A DNA stretch of 64,000 nucleotides from Acetatifactor muris (GTDB lineage Bacteria > Bacillota > Clostridia > Lachnospirales > Lachnospiraceae): assembly GCA_023663635.1 (NCBI GenBank), contig JAMPHD010000006.1, positions 1 to 64,000 of the forward strand, written 5' to 3'. The translations under genes were made by a program, and so were the position numbers. Within the stretch, counting starts at the first letter, position 1. Every line of letters starts with the position of its first letter. Of the stretch, positions 24,953-33,572 are shown one piece after another. The notes beneath the pieces are model-generated. The model ran no database searches. It saw nothing but the letters and a program-made list of their open reading frames with translations, and was not told the DNA's origin.

Positions 24953-26095
24953 ATGGGACAGAAGGTGGTGACGGGCCTGTCCGGAGGAGTGGATTCCTCC
25001 GTGGCGGCTTTTCTTTTAAAAAAAGCGGGATATGATGTGATCGGCGTCCACATGCGAATGTGGCAGGAACGGCCGGACCGGGAACGGACCAGGGGAGTCG
25101 GACCGGGGGAGTCGGACCGGGAACGGATTGGTCAGGCCGGACCAGGGGAGTCAGACCGGACAGGAGGCATGTGCGGCAGCCCGTCGGCGGCGGAGGACGC
25201 GGAGCGTGTGGCCAAAGCATTGGGGATTCCCTTTCATGTCTTGGATTTTAGCGAGGAATTCAAAAGACATGTCACGGACTATTTTACGGCGGAGTATCTG
25301 CGGGGGCGTACGCCCAACCCCTGCATTGCCTGCAATCGCCATGTGAAATGGGAGGCGCTTTTGCGGGCAGGGCAGGAATTGGGAGCGGATTATCTGGCCA
25401 CGGGACATTATGCCCGTGTGGACAGGCTCTCAAACGGCCGCATGGCTCTCAGAAATTCTGCGACCGCAGGCAAGGATCAGACCTATGCCCTGTATGATCT
25501 CACACAGGAACAGCTCTCCCACACACTATTTCCCGTGGGCGCCTACACGAAAGGGGAAATTCGGAATATGGCGCAGGAGGCGGGCATTCCCGTGGCGGAC
25601 AAGGCGGACAGTCAGGAGATCTGTTTCGTGCCGGACGGGGATTACGCGGGTTTTATTTTGCGGGAGACCGGGAGAGCGTGTGAGCCCGGCAATTTTGTCA
25701 CCTCGGATGGGGAGGTGTTGGGCCGGCATGAAGGCATCATCCGGTACACGGTGGGGCAGCGCAGGGGATTGAACCTGCCCATGGGAAAGAGGATGTTTGT
25801 GACGGCCATCCGCCCTGAGACCAATGAGGTGGTGGTGGGGGACAATGCGGATACTTTTACCGATGAGGTGCGCTGCGACAGGCTGAATTTTATGGCCATA
25901 GAGAGCCTGAACGGCCCCATGCGCGTATTGGCCAAGATCCGTTACAACCATCCGGGGGAGTTCGGCGTGATAGAGCCGTTGTCCGACGGCAGTGTGATCT
26001 GTCGGTTTGAACGACCGGTGCGGGCGGCCACGCCCGGACAGGCCATGGTATTTTATGAGGGGGAGTATGTGCTGGGAGGCGGAGTCATTTTGTGA
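24953..26095 (+). CDS. mnmA: tRNA-specific 2-thiouridylase MnmA
   Basis: 380 aa. Makes 2-thiouridine at wobble U34 of Lys, Glu and Gln tRNAs using ATP and a persulfide donor. PP-loop SGGVDSSVAA at the N-terminus, catalytic Cys pair C124 (NPCIACNRHVKW) and C224 (SQEICFVPDGDY), and GQRRGL in the tRNA-binding part. Residues about 40-71 are an Arg/Gly/Asp/Glu-rich insertion made of near-identical DNA repeats, where homologues have a short loop. It sits in the variable loop between MRMWQ and the CGS region, away from the active site, so the enzyme is probably functional. Confidence 0.94.
   Translation: MGQKVVTGLSGGVDSSVAAFLLKKAGYDVIGVHMRMWQERPDRERTRGVGPGESDRERIGQAGPGESDRTGGMCGSPSAAEDAERVAKALGIPFHVLDFSEEFKRHVTDYFTAEYLRGRTPNPCIACNRHVKWEALLRAGQELGADYLATGHYARVDRLSNGRMALRNSATAGKDQTYALYDLTQEQLSHTLFPVGAYTKGEIRNMAQEAGIPVADKADSQEICFVPDGDYAGFILRETGRACEPGNFVTSDGEVLGRHEGIIRYTVGQRRGLNLPMGKRMFVTAIRPETNEVVVGDNADTFTDEVRCDRLNFMAIESLNGPMRVLAKIRYNHPGEFGVIEPLSDGSVICRFERPVRAATPGQAMVFYEGEYVLGGGVIL
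25086..25160 (+). repeat. Intragenic repeat in mnmA
   Basis: The unit GGACCAGGGGAGTC with following GGACCGG recurs at 25086 and 25139 (53 bp apart), with a partial copy between them. Because 53 is not a multiple of three the copies are read in different frames (TRGVGP versus GPGESDR), so the repetition is at DNA level. Confidence 0.7.
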
Positions 26096-26150
26096 GCGGG
26101 AGGGTTTTTCTTGGGAGGCGGAGTCATTTTGTGATGGGAGGGTTTTTCGT
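26073..26150 (+). repeat. Tandem duplication of the mnmA 3' end
   Basis: The last 22 bp of mnmA with its stop, plus 17 bp of the downstream sequence, are repeated immediately (starts 26073 and 26112, period 39). A third, decayed partial copy follows. From 26151 to 26275 the gap is purine-rich with no clear signal. Confidence 0.75.
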
Positions 26151-26314
26151 GAGCGGAGGGATTTTTGCGAGAGAAGGAGCCCTTTTGCCGGTCGGAGAGA
26201 CTTTTCGCGCGCGGAGGCTCAAGCGGAGCAAAGACATACGCAGTACATAGAATACATAAAATAAAAAGATGACATATGCCGGATGTGACAGGCGGAAGTG
26301 AGAGGATCAAACAG

Positions 26315-26884
26315 ATGGATTACGGACGCGGAATGAATGAGGATCGGAGAGGGCCGGGCGGTATGCCGCCCTGTGAGAGATGTACCTTTGCAGGGGTGAG
26401 AGGCGTGATCGTGGACATCGCGCCGGCGAGAGCGGGGGAAGGGCGCTCGGACAGTTGTATTTTATATTTTACGGTGGAGGATGAGAACGGCAATATCGTG
26501 ACCTTCATGGTGACGCCCTATACTTTTGTGTTGGACGGAGAGCCTCTGCTGATGGGGACGGAGAGCATCTTCTGGTATCGGACGGACGCGCCCACGGTGC
26601 TGATCTATCCGCCGCAGTACACTGCGGTGGTGGCGGCTCCCGTGAAGGCGGGGCGGATGTTGGATGTGAGTTTCTATGACGACGCGTTGGTCAACGAGGA
26701 ACACAGTCTGCAGTTGAATCTGGACCGCTCTGTGAGACTGCGGGCCACCAACGGACAGTATTTTATGGGCAATCCCGCCAATCACAATCTGGTGGTATCC
26801 TACACCACTTCCACCCGCAGCATCCCCGCTCAGACCACGCCCCGGGAGGTTGTGGTGCTGTGCGACGAGCTGCGGGAGGAATAG
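26315..26884 (+). CDS. Uncharacterised beta-rich protein after mnmA
   Basis: 189 aa, no signal peptide or membrane segment. Pattern of strands (GVIVDIAPAR, CILYFTVEDENGNIVTFMV, PTVLIYPPQYTAVVAAPV, REVVVLCDEL) suggests a beta-barrel or OB-like domain. I recognise no family. A Cys pair (CERC) lies near the N-terminus. The start is uncertain: ATG 26315 has GAGG ten bases upstream, while ATG 26276 has no ribosome-binding site. Convergent with the dehydrogenase gene, whose stop is 34 bp away. Confidence 0.68.
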   Translation: MDYGRGMNEDRRGPGGMPPCERCTFAGVRGVIVDIAPARAGEGRSDSCILYFTVEDENGNIVTFMVTPYTFVLDGEPLLMGTESIFWYRTDAPTVLIYPPQYTAVVAAPVKAGRMLDVSFYDDALVNEEHSLQLNLDRSVRLRATNGQYFMGNPANHNLVVSYTTSTRSIPAQTTPREVVVLCDELREE

Positions 26885-26917
26885 GATAAGATCAGATAAA
26901 ATCGGATCGTACCGGTA

Positions 26918-27982
26918 TCAGTCCGCCGCGAGTACCGACCGCAGCGTCTCGTCCTCCATGACCAGTTGTTTGGCGGCCTCACGGTATCGCTCCTCGTGGA
27001 GATATGTATATCTGTGAGGCTTGATGGAGGGCGCCAGATCTATGGCGCGCAGGAAATCGCTCTGTCTCATTTGGAGGGTCCTCACATAGTCCCAGAAGTG
27101 AGTCTCTCTCAGGACGGTGTCCACGCGCACATAGCGGTGATCCTGCACCTTTGCCATGATATAGGTGGCCACGCCCACCTGAATGCCATGCAGTTGGGGC
27201 GTCTCCAAAATTTTGTCCAGCGCGTGGGAGATCAGATGCTCGCTGCCGCTGGTGGGGGCGCTGCTCCCGGCGATCTCGTTGGCGATGCCGCTCATGGACA
27301 GGGAATCCAACAATTCTTTCAAAAACAGCTCATCCTGAATGCTCTCATAGGGTGTACGCACGAAACTATTCACCGCCTTTTTGGCGATCATCACGGCAAA
27401 GTCATTCAATGTGCCCACTCCGTGCTCCGCCTCAAAGAGCCAGTCGTAGAGGGCTGTGATCTTGGAGACCATATCCCCGATGCCGGAGTAGATGAACTTT
27501 TCCGGCGCGGTGCGGATGACTTCCGTGTCCACCAGAATGCCATAGGCCAATTTGGCGGGGACGGAGGTGCGTCTGCCGTCCACGATCAGGGACGCGCTGG
27601 CGCTGGAGAATCCGTCGCTGGAGCTTGAGGTGGGGACGCTGATGAAGGGCAGATCCTTTAGGAAAGCGGCATATTTGCCCGCGTCGATCACCTTGCCGCC
27701 TCCTATGGCCACCACGGCCTTGGTCTTGTTGGACAGGGAAAAGGCGCGGGTGATGATATCGTCGATGTCCACCGTGTCCAATTCCATATATTCCAATACA
27801 TTGACGCCCGCGGTCTTCAAGGATTCCATGACGCCCGCGCCAAACAGGTCGATCAGCCCGTTGCCGAACCAGATCACCACATCGGTGAGCCCCTCCTCCT
27901 TCAGGCAGGAGCCGATGCCCTGTAGGGCGCCCTTGCCCACCTTTAATATCACGGGAATGGAAATGCTGTCATTTTTGTTCAT
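26918..27982 (-). CDS. sn-Glycerol-1-phosphate dehydrogenase-like enzyme (AraM/EgsA family)
   Basis: 354 aa, iron-alcohol-dehydrogenase superfamily. NAD-binding GGGKVIDAGKYAA and the family stretch VPTSSSSDGFSSASASL, followed by metal-site residues (SGSEHLISHALD with His, and a further His in PQLHGIQVG). AraM-type enzymes reduce dihydroxyacetone phosphate to sn-glycerol-1-phosphate, the archaeal-type stereoisomer, which Bacillus uses for a heptaprenylglyceryl lipid. Substrate cannot be proven from sequence. No prenyltransferase partner (PcrB) is nearby. Stands alone between two unrelated genes. Confidence 0.8.
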   Translation of the reverse strand: MNKNDSISIPVILKVGKGALQGIGSCLKEEGLTDVVIWFGNGLIDLFGAGVMESLKTAGVNVLEYMELDTVDIDDIITRAFSLSNKTKAVVAIGGGKVIDAGKYAAFLKDLPFISVPTSSSSDGFSSASASLIVDGRRTSVPAKLAYGILVDTEVIRTAPEKFIYSGIGDMVSKITALYDWLFEAEHGVGTLNDFAVMIAKKAVNSFVRTPYESIQDELFLKELLDSLSMSGIANEIAGSSAPTSGSEHLISHALDKILETPQLHGIQVGVATYIMAKVQDHRYVRVDTVLRETHFWDYVRTLQMRQSDFLRAIDLAPSIKPHRYTYLHEERYREAAKQLVMEDETLRSVLAAD

Positions 27983-28087
27983 GTCTCCTCCTGTCCGGCC
28001 GCGTGGGCGGCCCGTTTACGTGTGGTTTGATATACTTTACGTTCCGGCATACTTTATGATTCGGCATATTTTATGATCCGGTATACT

Positions 28088-28906
28088 CTATAACCGGATA
28101 TACTCCGGAAGTCTCTTCTCAAAGACGGTGTAGTATTTAAAGCCGCATTCCTGCAGGACCTCCGCGGCTCGCCCGAATCCCGAGCCTATGTCCTGCGCTC
28201 TGTGGGCGTCGCTGCCCACGGTGATGATCTCGCCTCCCAGCTCGCGGTAGCGTTTCAGCACGTCTTTGCAGGGATTGAAGTCTTTCATGCCGTTTCGCAG
28301 GGCGCCGGTGTTCAGCTCGATGCCCTTTTCTTTCTCCAAGAGCGTTTCCAGAATGGTGTCCAGGATATCTTTGTATTTGTCATAGCTGTACCCGCTGTCC
28401 CGGGCGGCCCCGTAGCGCACCACATAGTCCAGATGGCCGTACACGTCAAAATTGGAGAATTTCCGGATATTCTCCAATTCGGATTCAAAATATTCCCGAT
28501 AGGCCTCCTCATCGCTCCTTCCCTCAAAGAAGGCGGGATAGTAGGGATCTTTGCCGTGACAGATATGGGAGGAGCCGATGATGAAATCGTACTCATGGGA
28601 GCGGGCGAAGACGGCGTTCTCCCGAAAGACCTGCGGCTGCAGTCCGAGCTCTAAGCCAAACAGCAGCTTGATCCGGTCGGCGTACTTTTCCTTCAGACCG
28701 AGCAGCTCATAGAGATAGGAATCCGCGTTCAGCTCAAACAGATCCGCGGGTTCCCCGGGGGCGGGAGGATAATCAAAGTCATTGTGTTCCGTAAAACACA
28801 TGGCCTTCAAGCCCGATTCGATTCCTTTCAGCACCATTTCCTCCATGGGGGCATCCGAGTCCCCGGAGTGGTGTGAGTGCAGATGACAGTCCGCCAAAAC
28901 AGACAT
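28088..28906 (-). CDS. PHP-domain phosphatase, histidinol-phosphatase (HisK) type
   Basis: 272 aa. PHP motifs are complete: CHLHSHHSGDS (motif 1), CFTEHNDFD, EL near residue 95, GSSHIC, HLDYVVR, and VGSDAHRAQDIGSGF at the end. HisJ/HisK-type members dephosphorylate histidinol phosphate; others act on different phosphoesters, and no his genes are near. The start is ATG 28906 with AGAGGTG upstream. The longer open frame that continues to 29245 only shadows the next gene. Confidence 0.85.
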   Translation of the reverse strand: MSVLADCHLHSHHSGDSDAPMEEMVLKGIESGLKAMCFTEHNDFDYPPAPGEPADLFELNADSYLYELLGLKEKYADRIKLLFGLELGLQPQVFRENAVFARSHEYDFIIGSSHICHGKDPYYPAFFEGRSDEEAYREYFESELENIRKFSNFDVYGHLDYVVRYGAARDSGYSYDKYKDILDTILETLLEKEKGIELNTGALRNGMKDFNPCKDVLKRYRELGGEIITVGSDAHRAQDIGSGFGRAAEVLQECGFKYYTVFEKRLPEYIRL

Positions 28907-28989
28907 AAAATACACCTCTTTTCGATTAAAATTTTGAATGTGCCGTTTACCGCCCGGACACGCCTTTTTATCGCCCGGCTGTCGGCTCT

Positions 28990-29751
28990 TTACCGCCCGG
29001 CCAACCGCATCACGAGCAGCGTGATGCCGTACAGGACGGGCTGGTGGAGCAGATAGACCGGAAGGGACCTGCGCCCTATGGCCGCCGCGGGGGCAAGACG
29101 TGTTCTGCGCAGGAAGTTCTTCTCCAATACGCCGGAGCGGCTGCATATCCCGTGGACCAGATACCCCGTCAAAAACAGGAAGAACCAGGGCAGCATGGGA
29201 AAGTAGTCGGTGGAGTAAAAGCCGGTCTTGGGGAAACCGAGCCATGTGAGGAACAGGCCCGATCGGATCCCGGGGAGTCTGCGGGGCATATACAGGTGCA
29301 GACAGATAAATGTGTTGAATGCCGCCCCTGCAAGCCCGATGAGCGCGTCACGCCGTCTGACACGGCCGAGTGCCCTGTCGAGGGGGATCATGAGCAGCAT
29401 ACAGGAGCCGAGCAGCGTCAGCACGCCGAAGACCACCCTGTCCTGGGGCAGAAAGACTAAAGTGACGAGAGTCACGAGTCCCCCCGAGAGCCATACGGTG
29501 AGTCCCCGCCGAAGATGTCTTCTGCCCAGAGGAAAACAGAATCCGGACAGAAAGATAAAGGTCCAACAGATGCTCTGCTGCCAGACATAAGCGCCCCGGC
29601 CGTGATACCATGTCAGGGGGAACCCTGCGATATTGACCAGATCCCATATGAAATGATAGAGTATCATGCTGATCAGAGTCAGGCCTCTGATCTCGTCCAA
29701 AAGGACAAGCCTCCCGGACGGACGGGCCGCGGTATCTTGTGACGGTTTCAT
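28990..29751 (-). CDS. DUF1624-like integral membrane protein (acyltransferase-like fold)
   Basis: 253 aa with seven or eight membrane helices. Starts with RLVLLDEIRGLTLISMILYH then WDLVNIAG, the arrangement of DUF1624/heparan-acetyltransferase-like proteins, in which the Asp and His lie by the membrane surface. Ends RSLPVYLLHQPVLYG, also typical. Acyl transfer to a surface glycan is a reasonable guess, but the substrate is unknown. The ATG at 29751 (GGGAG 9 bp upstream) is preferred to 29793. Confidence 0.72.
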   Translation of the reverse strand: MKPSQDTAARPSGRLVLLDEIRGLTLISMILYHFIWDLVNIAGFPLTWYHGRGAYVWQQSICWTFIFLSGFCFPLGRRHLRRGLTVWLSGGLVTLVTLVFLPQDRVVFGVLTLLGSCMLLMIPLDRALGRVRRRDALIGLAGAAFNTFICLHLYMPRRLPGIRSGLFLTWLGFPKTGFYSTDYFPMLPWFFLFLTGYLVHGICSRSGVLEKNFLRRTRLAPAAAIGRRSLPVYLLHQPVLYGITLLVMRLAGR

Positions 29752-29888
29752 GCGAAAAGTCTCCCAAAGCGCGTGGATTTCGGCGCGCGTCATGGCGCGC
29801 CGGCTGATACCAGTATATCAAATTCCGCGGAAAAAGACAGCAAAATGATAAATTTTTCCTGTTTTGGAAAATATTTTTCATTTACATC

Positions 29889-29964
29889 TTGAATTATAGG
29901 AGGGAATCAGTTAAAATATAGCCGTGACAAAATTTTGACAATCGGACAGGCCGGAGGATATTCT
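29889..29964 (+). promoter_or_regulatory. Two tandem promoters of the gap-pgk-tpiA group
   Basis: Upstream: TTGAAT (29889-29894), 17 bp, TAAAAT (29912-29917). Downstream: TTGACA (29935-29940), 18 bp, TATTCT (29959-29964). Either or both would give a leader of about 50-90 nt. Confidence 0.55.
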
Positions 29965-30016
29965 TTCGGTTCCGGTGTCAGAATAATATAAAATCTATAT
30001 ATAGGAGGAATTTAAA

Positions 30017-31030
30017 ATGTCAGTAAGAGTAGCAATCAATGGTTTTGGCCGTATTGGCCGTCTCGCGTTCAGACAGATGTTCGATGCGGAGGGATACGAG
30101 GTAGTGGCCATCAACGATCTGACCAGCCCCGATATGCTGGCACATCTGCTCAAGTACGACACCGCGCAGGGCAGATACAAATATGCCGACAAAGTGGTGG
30201 CGGGAGAAGATTCCATCACCGTCAACGGCAAGAAGATCACCATCTACAAAGAGGCGGATGCCTCCAAGCTTCCCTGGGGTGAGCTGAAGGTGGACGTGGT
30301 TCTGGAGTGTACCGGTTTCTACACCTCTAAGGAGAAATCCATGGCTCACATCAATGCGGGCGCCCGCAAGGTAGTGATCTCCGCTCCTGCAGGCAATGAT
30401 CTTCCCACCATTGTATACAATGTAAATCACAATATTCTGAAACCCGAGGACACCGTGATCTCCGCGGCTTCCTGCACCACCAACTGCCTGGCTCCCATGG
30501 CTAAGGCTCTGAATGATCTGGCTCCCATCCAGTCCGGTATCATGACCACCGTTCACGCTTATACCGGCGACCAGATGATCTTGGACGGCCCTCAGAGAAA
30601 GGGTGACAAGAGAAGAAGCCGTGCGGGCGCGCAGAACATCGTTCCCAACTCCACCGGCGCGGCAAAGGCGATCGGCCTGGTGATCCCCGAGCTCAACGGC
30701 AAGCTCATCGGTTCCGCTCAGCGTGTGCCCACCCCTACCGGTTCCACCACGATCCTGGTGGCAGTGGTAAAGGGTCAGGTGACCAAGGAGCAGATCAACG
30801 ATGCCATGAAGGCTGCGCAGACCGAGTCCTACGGTTACAACACGGATGAGATCGTATCCTCCGATGTGATCGGTATGACCTACGGCTCCCTGTTCGACGC
30901 AACCCAGACCATGGTTGCTCCCATGGAGGACGGCAATACCCAGGTACAGGTTGTGTCCTGGTATGACAATGAGAACAGCTACACTTCTCAGATGGTTCGC
31001 ACCATCAAATACTTCAGCGAGTTGGGCTGA
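30017..31030 (+). CDS. gap: Glyceraldehyde-3-phosphate dehydrogenase (type I)
   Basis: 337 aa. Glycolytic NAD-dependent enzyme. Rossmann start [18 protein letters not shown], catalytic Cys in [25 protein letters not shown] and the C-terminal [20 protein letters not shown] lies 10 bp upstream of the ATG. Codon use is strongly biased, as expected for a highly expressed gene. Followed by a hairpin and then pgk. Confidence 0.98.
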   Translation: MSVRVAINGFGRIGRLAFRQMFDAEGYEVVAINDLTSPDMLAHLLKYDTAQGRYKYADKVVAGEDSITVNGKKITIYKEADASKLPWGELKVDVVLECTGFYTSKEKSMAHINAGARKVVISAPAGNDLPTIVYNVNHNILKPEDTVISAASCTTNCLAPMAKALNDLAPIQSGIMTTVHAYTGDQMILDGPQRKGDKRRSRAGAQNIVPNSTGAAKAIGLVIPELNGKLIGSAQRVPTPTGSTTILVAVVKGQVTKEQINDAMKAAQTESYGYNTDEIVSSDVIGMTYGSLFDATQTMVAPMEDGNTQVQVVSWYDNENSYTSQMVRTIKYFSELG

Positions 31031-31051
31031 TCGATCCGACAGTGAAGGTTT

Positions 31052-31077
31052 GGGGTCTGGTCTTCGGACCGGACCCC
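31052..31077 (+). terminator. UUCG-capped hairpin between gap and pgk
   Basis: Arms GGGGTCTGGTC and GACCGGACCCC (one G-U) close a TTCG tetraloop. It is followed by TGTTTGT rather than a pure T run, so it may be a partial terminator or an RNA stabiliser at the gap 3' end. Confidence 0.55.
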
Positions 31078-31080
31078 TGT

Positions 31081-31123
31081 TTGTCATAAGGGCAGTTCGC
31101 GGAGCGCGCTGCCCGTTGTTTAA
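31081..31123 (+). repeat. Leader hairpin repeat, copy B (before pgk)
   Basis: GGGCA (31090-31094) pairs with TGCCC (31110-31114); inner CGC-GGA-GCG hairpin; then GTTGTTT. Lies 25 bp before the pgk start. Nearly the same inner sequence as copy A. Confidence 0.65.
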
Positions 31124-31147
31124 TAAGTAAAACGGAGGTTTATCAAA

Positions 31148-32371
31148 ATGGGTTTGAACAAGAAATCTGTGGACGACATCAACGCGAAGGGCAAACGCGT
31201 CCTGGTGAGATGTGACTTTAACGTGCCCTTGAAGAACGGCGAGATCACCGATGAGACCCGTATCGTGGCCGCGCTGCCCACCATTCAAAAACTGATCAAA
31301 GACGGCGGCAAGGTGATTCTCTGCTCCCATCTGGGCAAGGTGAAGGACGGCCCCAACGAGGGCGAGTCTCTGGCTCCCGTGGCCAAGAGACTTTCCGAGA
31401 AACTGGGCAAGGAGGTCGTGTTCGTCAGCGATTACAATGTGACCGGCGAGGCTGCCACCAAGGCTGTGGAGGCAATGAAGGAGGGAGATGTGGTACTGCT
31501 TCAGAATACCCGTTTCCGCGGCAAGGAGGAGACCAAGAACGGCGAGGAGTTCTCCAAGGAACTGGCCGATCTGGCGGATCTGTATGTGTGCGATGCCTTC
31601 GGTTCCTCCCACAGGGCTCACGCGTCCGTCGAGGGCGTGACCAAGTGTATCACCGCAAAGGGCGGGGAGAATGTGGTAGGCTATCTGATGCAGAAGGAGA
31701 TCAATTTCCTCGGCAACGCGGTGGAGAACCCGGTCCGTCCTTTCGTGGCCATTCTGGGCGGTGCGAAGGTTGCTGACAAGCTGAACGTGATCTCCAATCT
31801 GTTGGAGAAATGCGACACGCTGATCATCGGCGGCGGCATGGCATATACTTTCCTGAAGGCGCAGGGCTATGAGATCGGCAGATCTCTGGTTGACGATGAG
31901 AAGTTGGACTACTGCAAAGAGATGATGGAGAAGGCCGGGAAACTGGGCAAGAAACTTCTGCTCCCCGTGGACTCCGTGACGGTGGCCGCGTTCCCCAATC
32001 CCATTGACGCGGATGTGGAGGTACAGGTCTATGACGTGAAGGATATGCCCGCTGACAGAGAGGGCTGTGATATCGGACCCGAGACTGCGCGGATGTACGC
32101 CGATGCCGTGAAGAATGCCAAGACCGTGGTGTGGAACGGCCCCATGGGCGTGTTTGAGAATCCCACTCTGGCGGCGGGCACCATCGCCGTTGCGAAGGCT
32201 CTGGCAGAGACGGATGCCACCACCATCATCGGCGGCGGCGATTCCGCTGCTGCGGTCAACCAGTTGGGATTTGGCGACAAGATGAGCCATATCTCCACCG
32301 GCGGCGGCGCTTCTCTGGAGTTTCTGGAGGGCAAGGAACTGCCCGGCGTGGCTGCGGCGGACGACAAATAG
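31148..32371 (+). CDS. pgk: Phosphoglycerate kinase
   Basis: 407 aa. Converts 1,3-bisphosphoglycerate and ADP to 3-phosphoglycerate and ATP. Visible: [13 protein letters not shown], the Arg/His substrate site ([16 protein letters not shown]), hinge [14 protein letters not shown], and the nucleotide end [19 protein letters not shown] precedes the ATG. Probably co-transcribed with gap and tpiA, modulated by the hairpins between them. Confidence 0.98.
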   Translation: MGLNKKSVDDINAKGKRVLVRCDFNVPLKNGEITDETRIVAALPTIQKLIKDGGKVILCSHLGKVKDGPNEGESLAPVAKRLSEKLGKEVVFVSDYNVTGEAATKAVEAMKEGDVVLLQNTRFRGKEETKNGEEFSKELADLADLYVCDAFGSSHRAHASVEGVTKCITAKGGENVVGYLMQKEINFLGNAVENPVRPFVAILGGAKVADKLNVISNLLEKCDTLIIGGGMAYTFLKAQGYEIGRSLVDDEKLDYCKEMMEKAGKLGKKLLLPVDSVTVAAFPNPIDADVEVQVYDVKDMPADREGCDIGPETARMYADAVKNAKTVVWNGPMGVFENPTLAAGTIAVAKALAETDATTIIGGGDSAAAVNQLGFGDKMSHISTGGGASLEFLEGKELPGVAAADDK

Positions 32372-32453
32372 GTTCCGGTGATCATGGATCGGTAGCTTTA
32401 AAGAGAAAATATGGGATCATGCCGTTCTTTCGAGCGGCGGAATGGAGGAAATC

Positions 32454-33209
32454 ATGGCAAGAAAGAAAATTATTGCCGGCAACTGGAAGATGAATATGAC
32501 TCCGAGCGAGGCCGTGGATTTGGTGAATACCTTGAAACCCCTGGTGCAGAACGATGAGGTGGACGTGGTGTTCTGTGTGCCCGCCATCGACATCATTCCC
32601 GCCATGGAGGCGGCCAAGGGAACCAATATCTGCATCGGCGCCGAGAATATGTATTTTGAGGAGAAGGGCGCCTATACGGGCGAGATCTCTCCCAACATGC
32701 TGACGGACGCAGGCGTGAAATATGTGATCATCGGTCACTCCGAGAGACGCGAGTATTTTGCGGAGACGGACGAGACCGTGAATAAGAAAGTGCTGAAGGC
32801 CTTTGAACACGACCTCACTCCCATCATCTGCTGCGGAGAGTCCCTGACCCAGAGAGAGCAGGGCATCACCATTGATTGGATCCGTCAGCAGATCAAGATT
32901 GCGTTCTTGAATGTGACGGCGGCACAGGCGGCACAGGCGGTGATCGCCTACGAGCCCATCTGGGCCATCGGCACCGGCAAGGTAGCCACCACCGAACAGG
33001 CACAGGAGGTCTGCAAGGCCATCCGCGACTGTATCGCTGAGGTGTATGACGATGCCACGGCGGCGGCCATCCGTATCCAGTACGGTGGTTCCGTGTCCGC
33101 GTCCAGCGCTCCGGAGCTGTTCGCACAGCCGGATATCGACGGCGGTCTGGTGGGCGGCGCGTCCCTCAAGCCGGATTTCGGGCAGATCGTGAACTACAAT
33201 AAGCAGTAG
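32454..33209 (+). CDS. tpiA: Triosephosphate isomerase
   Basis: 251 aa TIM barrel. Substrate Asn/Lys in AGNWKMNM, catalytic His in [11 protein letters not shown], catalytic Glu in [11 protein letters not shown], and phosphate loop QYGGSVS / GGLVGGASL. The start is ATG 32454 with GGAGG at 32444-32448; the in-frame ATG at 32442 would have no such site. Ends the glycolytic trio, with a terminator 43 bp on. Confidence 0.98.
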   Translation: MARKKIIAGNWKMNMTPSEAVDLVNTLKPLVQNDEVDVVFCVPAIDIIPAMEAAKGTNICIGAENMYFEEKGAYTGEISPNMLTDAGVKYVIIGHSERREYFAETDETVNKKVLKAFEHDLTPIICCGESLTQREQGITIDWIRQQIKIAFLNVTAAQAAQAVIAYEPIWAIGTGKVATTEQAQEVCKAIRDCIAEVYDDATAAAIRIQYGGSVSASSAPELFAQPDIDGGLVGGASLKPDFGQIVNYNKQ

Positions 33210-33251
33210 ATTTTGTGGAATCAGCACAGTCAAACAAGCCAAAACAGTGTG

Positions 33252-33296
33252 AAAAACGGGTTCAATTTGGTGTTTATCTTATTGAATCCGTTTTTT
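33252..33296 (+). terminator. Terminator of gap-pgk-tpiA
   Basis: AAAAACGG(G)TTCAAT pairs with ATTGAATCCGTTTTT, ending in six T. The rest of the 33210-33572 gap holds only this and the promoter at 33368; from 33397 to 33572 I see no convincing gene. Confidence 0.85.
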
Positions 33297-33367
33297 GTCA
33301 CGTTTTATTCTATTGAAACATCTCCTTTAACGGGAAAACTGAACACTAAACTAAAAGGAAAAGATAA

Positions 33368-33396
33368 TTGAAATAAAAGGGGAATCATGGTACAAT
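33368..33396 (+). promoter_or_regulatory. Promoter of the solute-binding lipoprotein / HD-GYP pair
   Basis: TTGAAA (33368-33373), 17 bp, TACAAT (33391-33396), giving a leader of about 170 nt. A small hairpin (GCATGA / TCATGC) lies at 33450-33467. Confidence 0.55.
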
Positions 33397-33572
33397 ATCT
33401 TTTGAAGAGCAAGGCGGGGGGACGACTGCGGGCACCGGCCCGGATCAAAGAGCATGACAATATCATGCCCGATGTTTGTTCAGAGAATTGAGAGGGTTTC
33501 ATGGCAGAGTATTGCGATGGAATCCTCTAATATGTATTTTATTTTTACATTGGGAATAGGGAGGGGCGAAGG

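Noticed and set aside
28907..29245. Longer N-terminus for the PHP phosphatase
   Set aside because: The extra residues are Arg/Pro/His-rich shadow of the DUF1624-like gene; a normal start with ribosome-binding site is at 28906.
30020..32290. 756-codon open frame antisense to gap and pgk
   Set aside because: It mirrors two highly expressed genes with strong codon bias, which keeps the opposite frame open; no ribosome-binding site and no recognisable protein.
33387..33491. 34-codon ORF with a purine-rich stretch before the ATG
   Set aside because: It overlaps the -10 box of the promoter at 33368-33396, so it would not be on that transcript as a whole; no conserved features.
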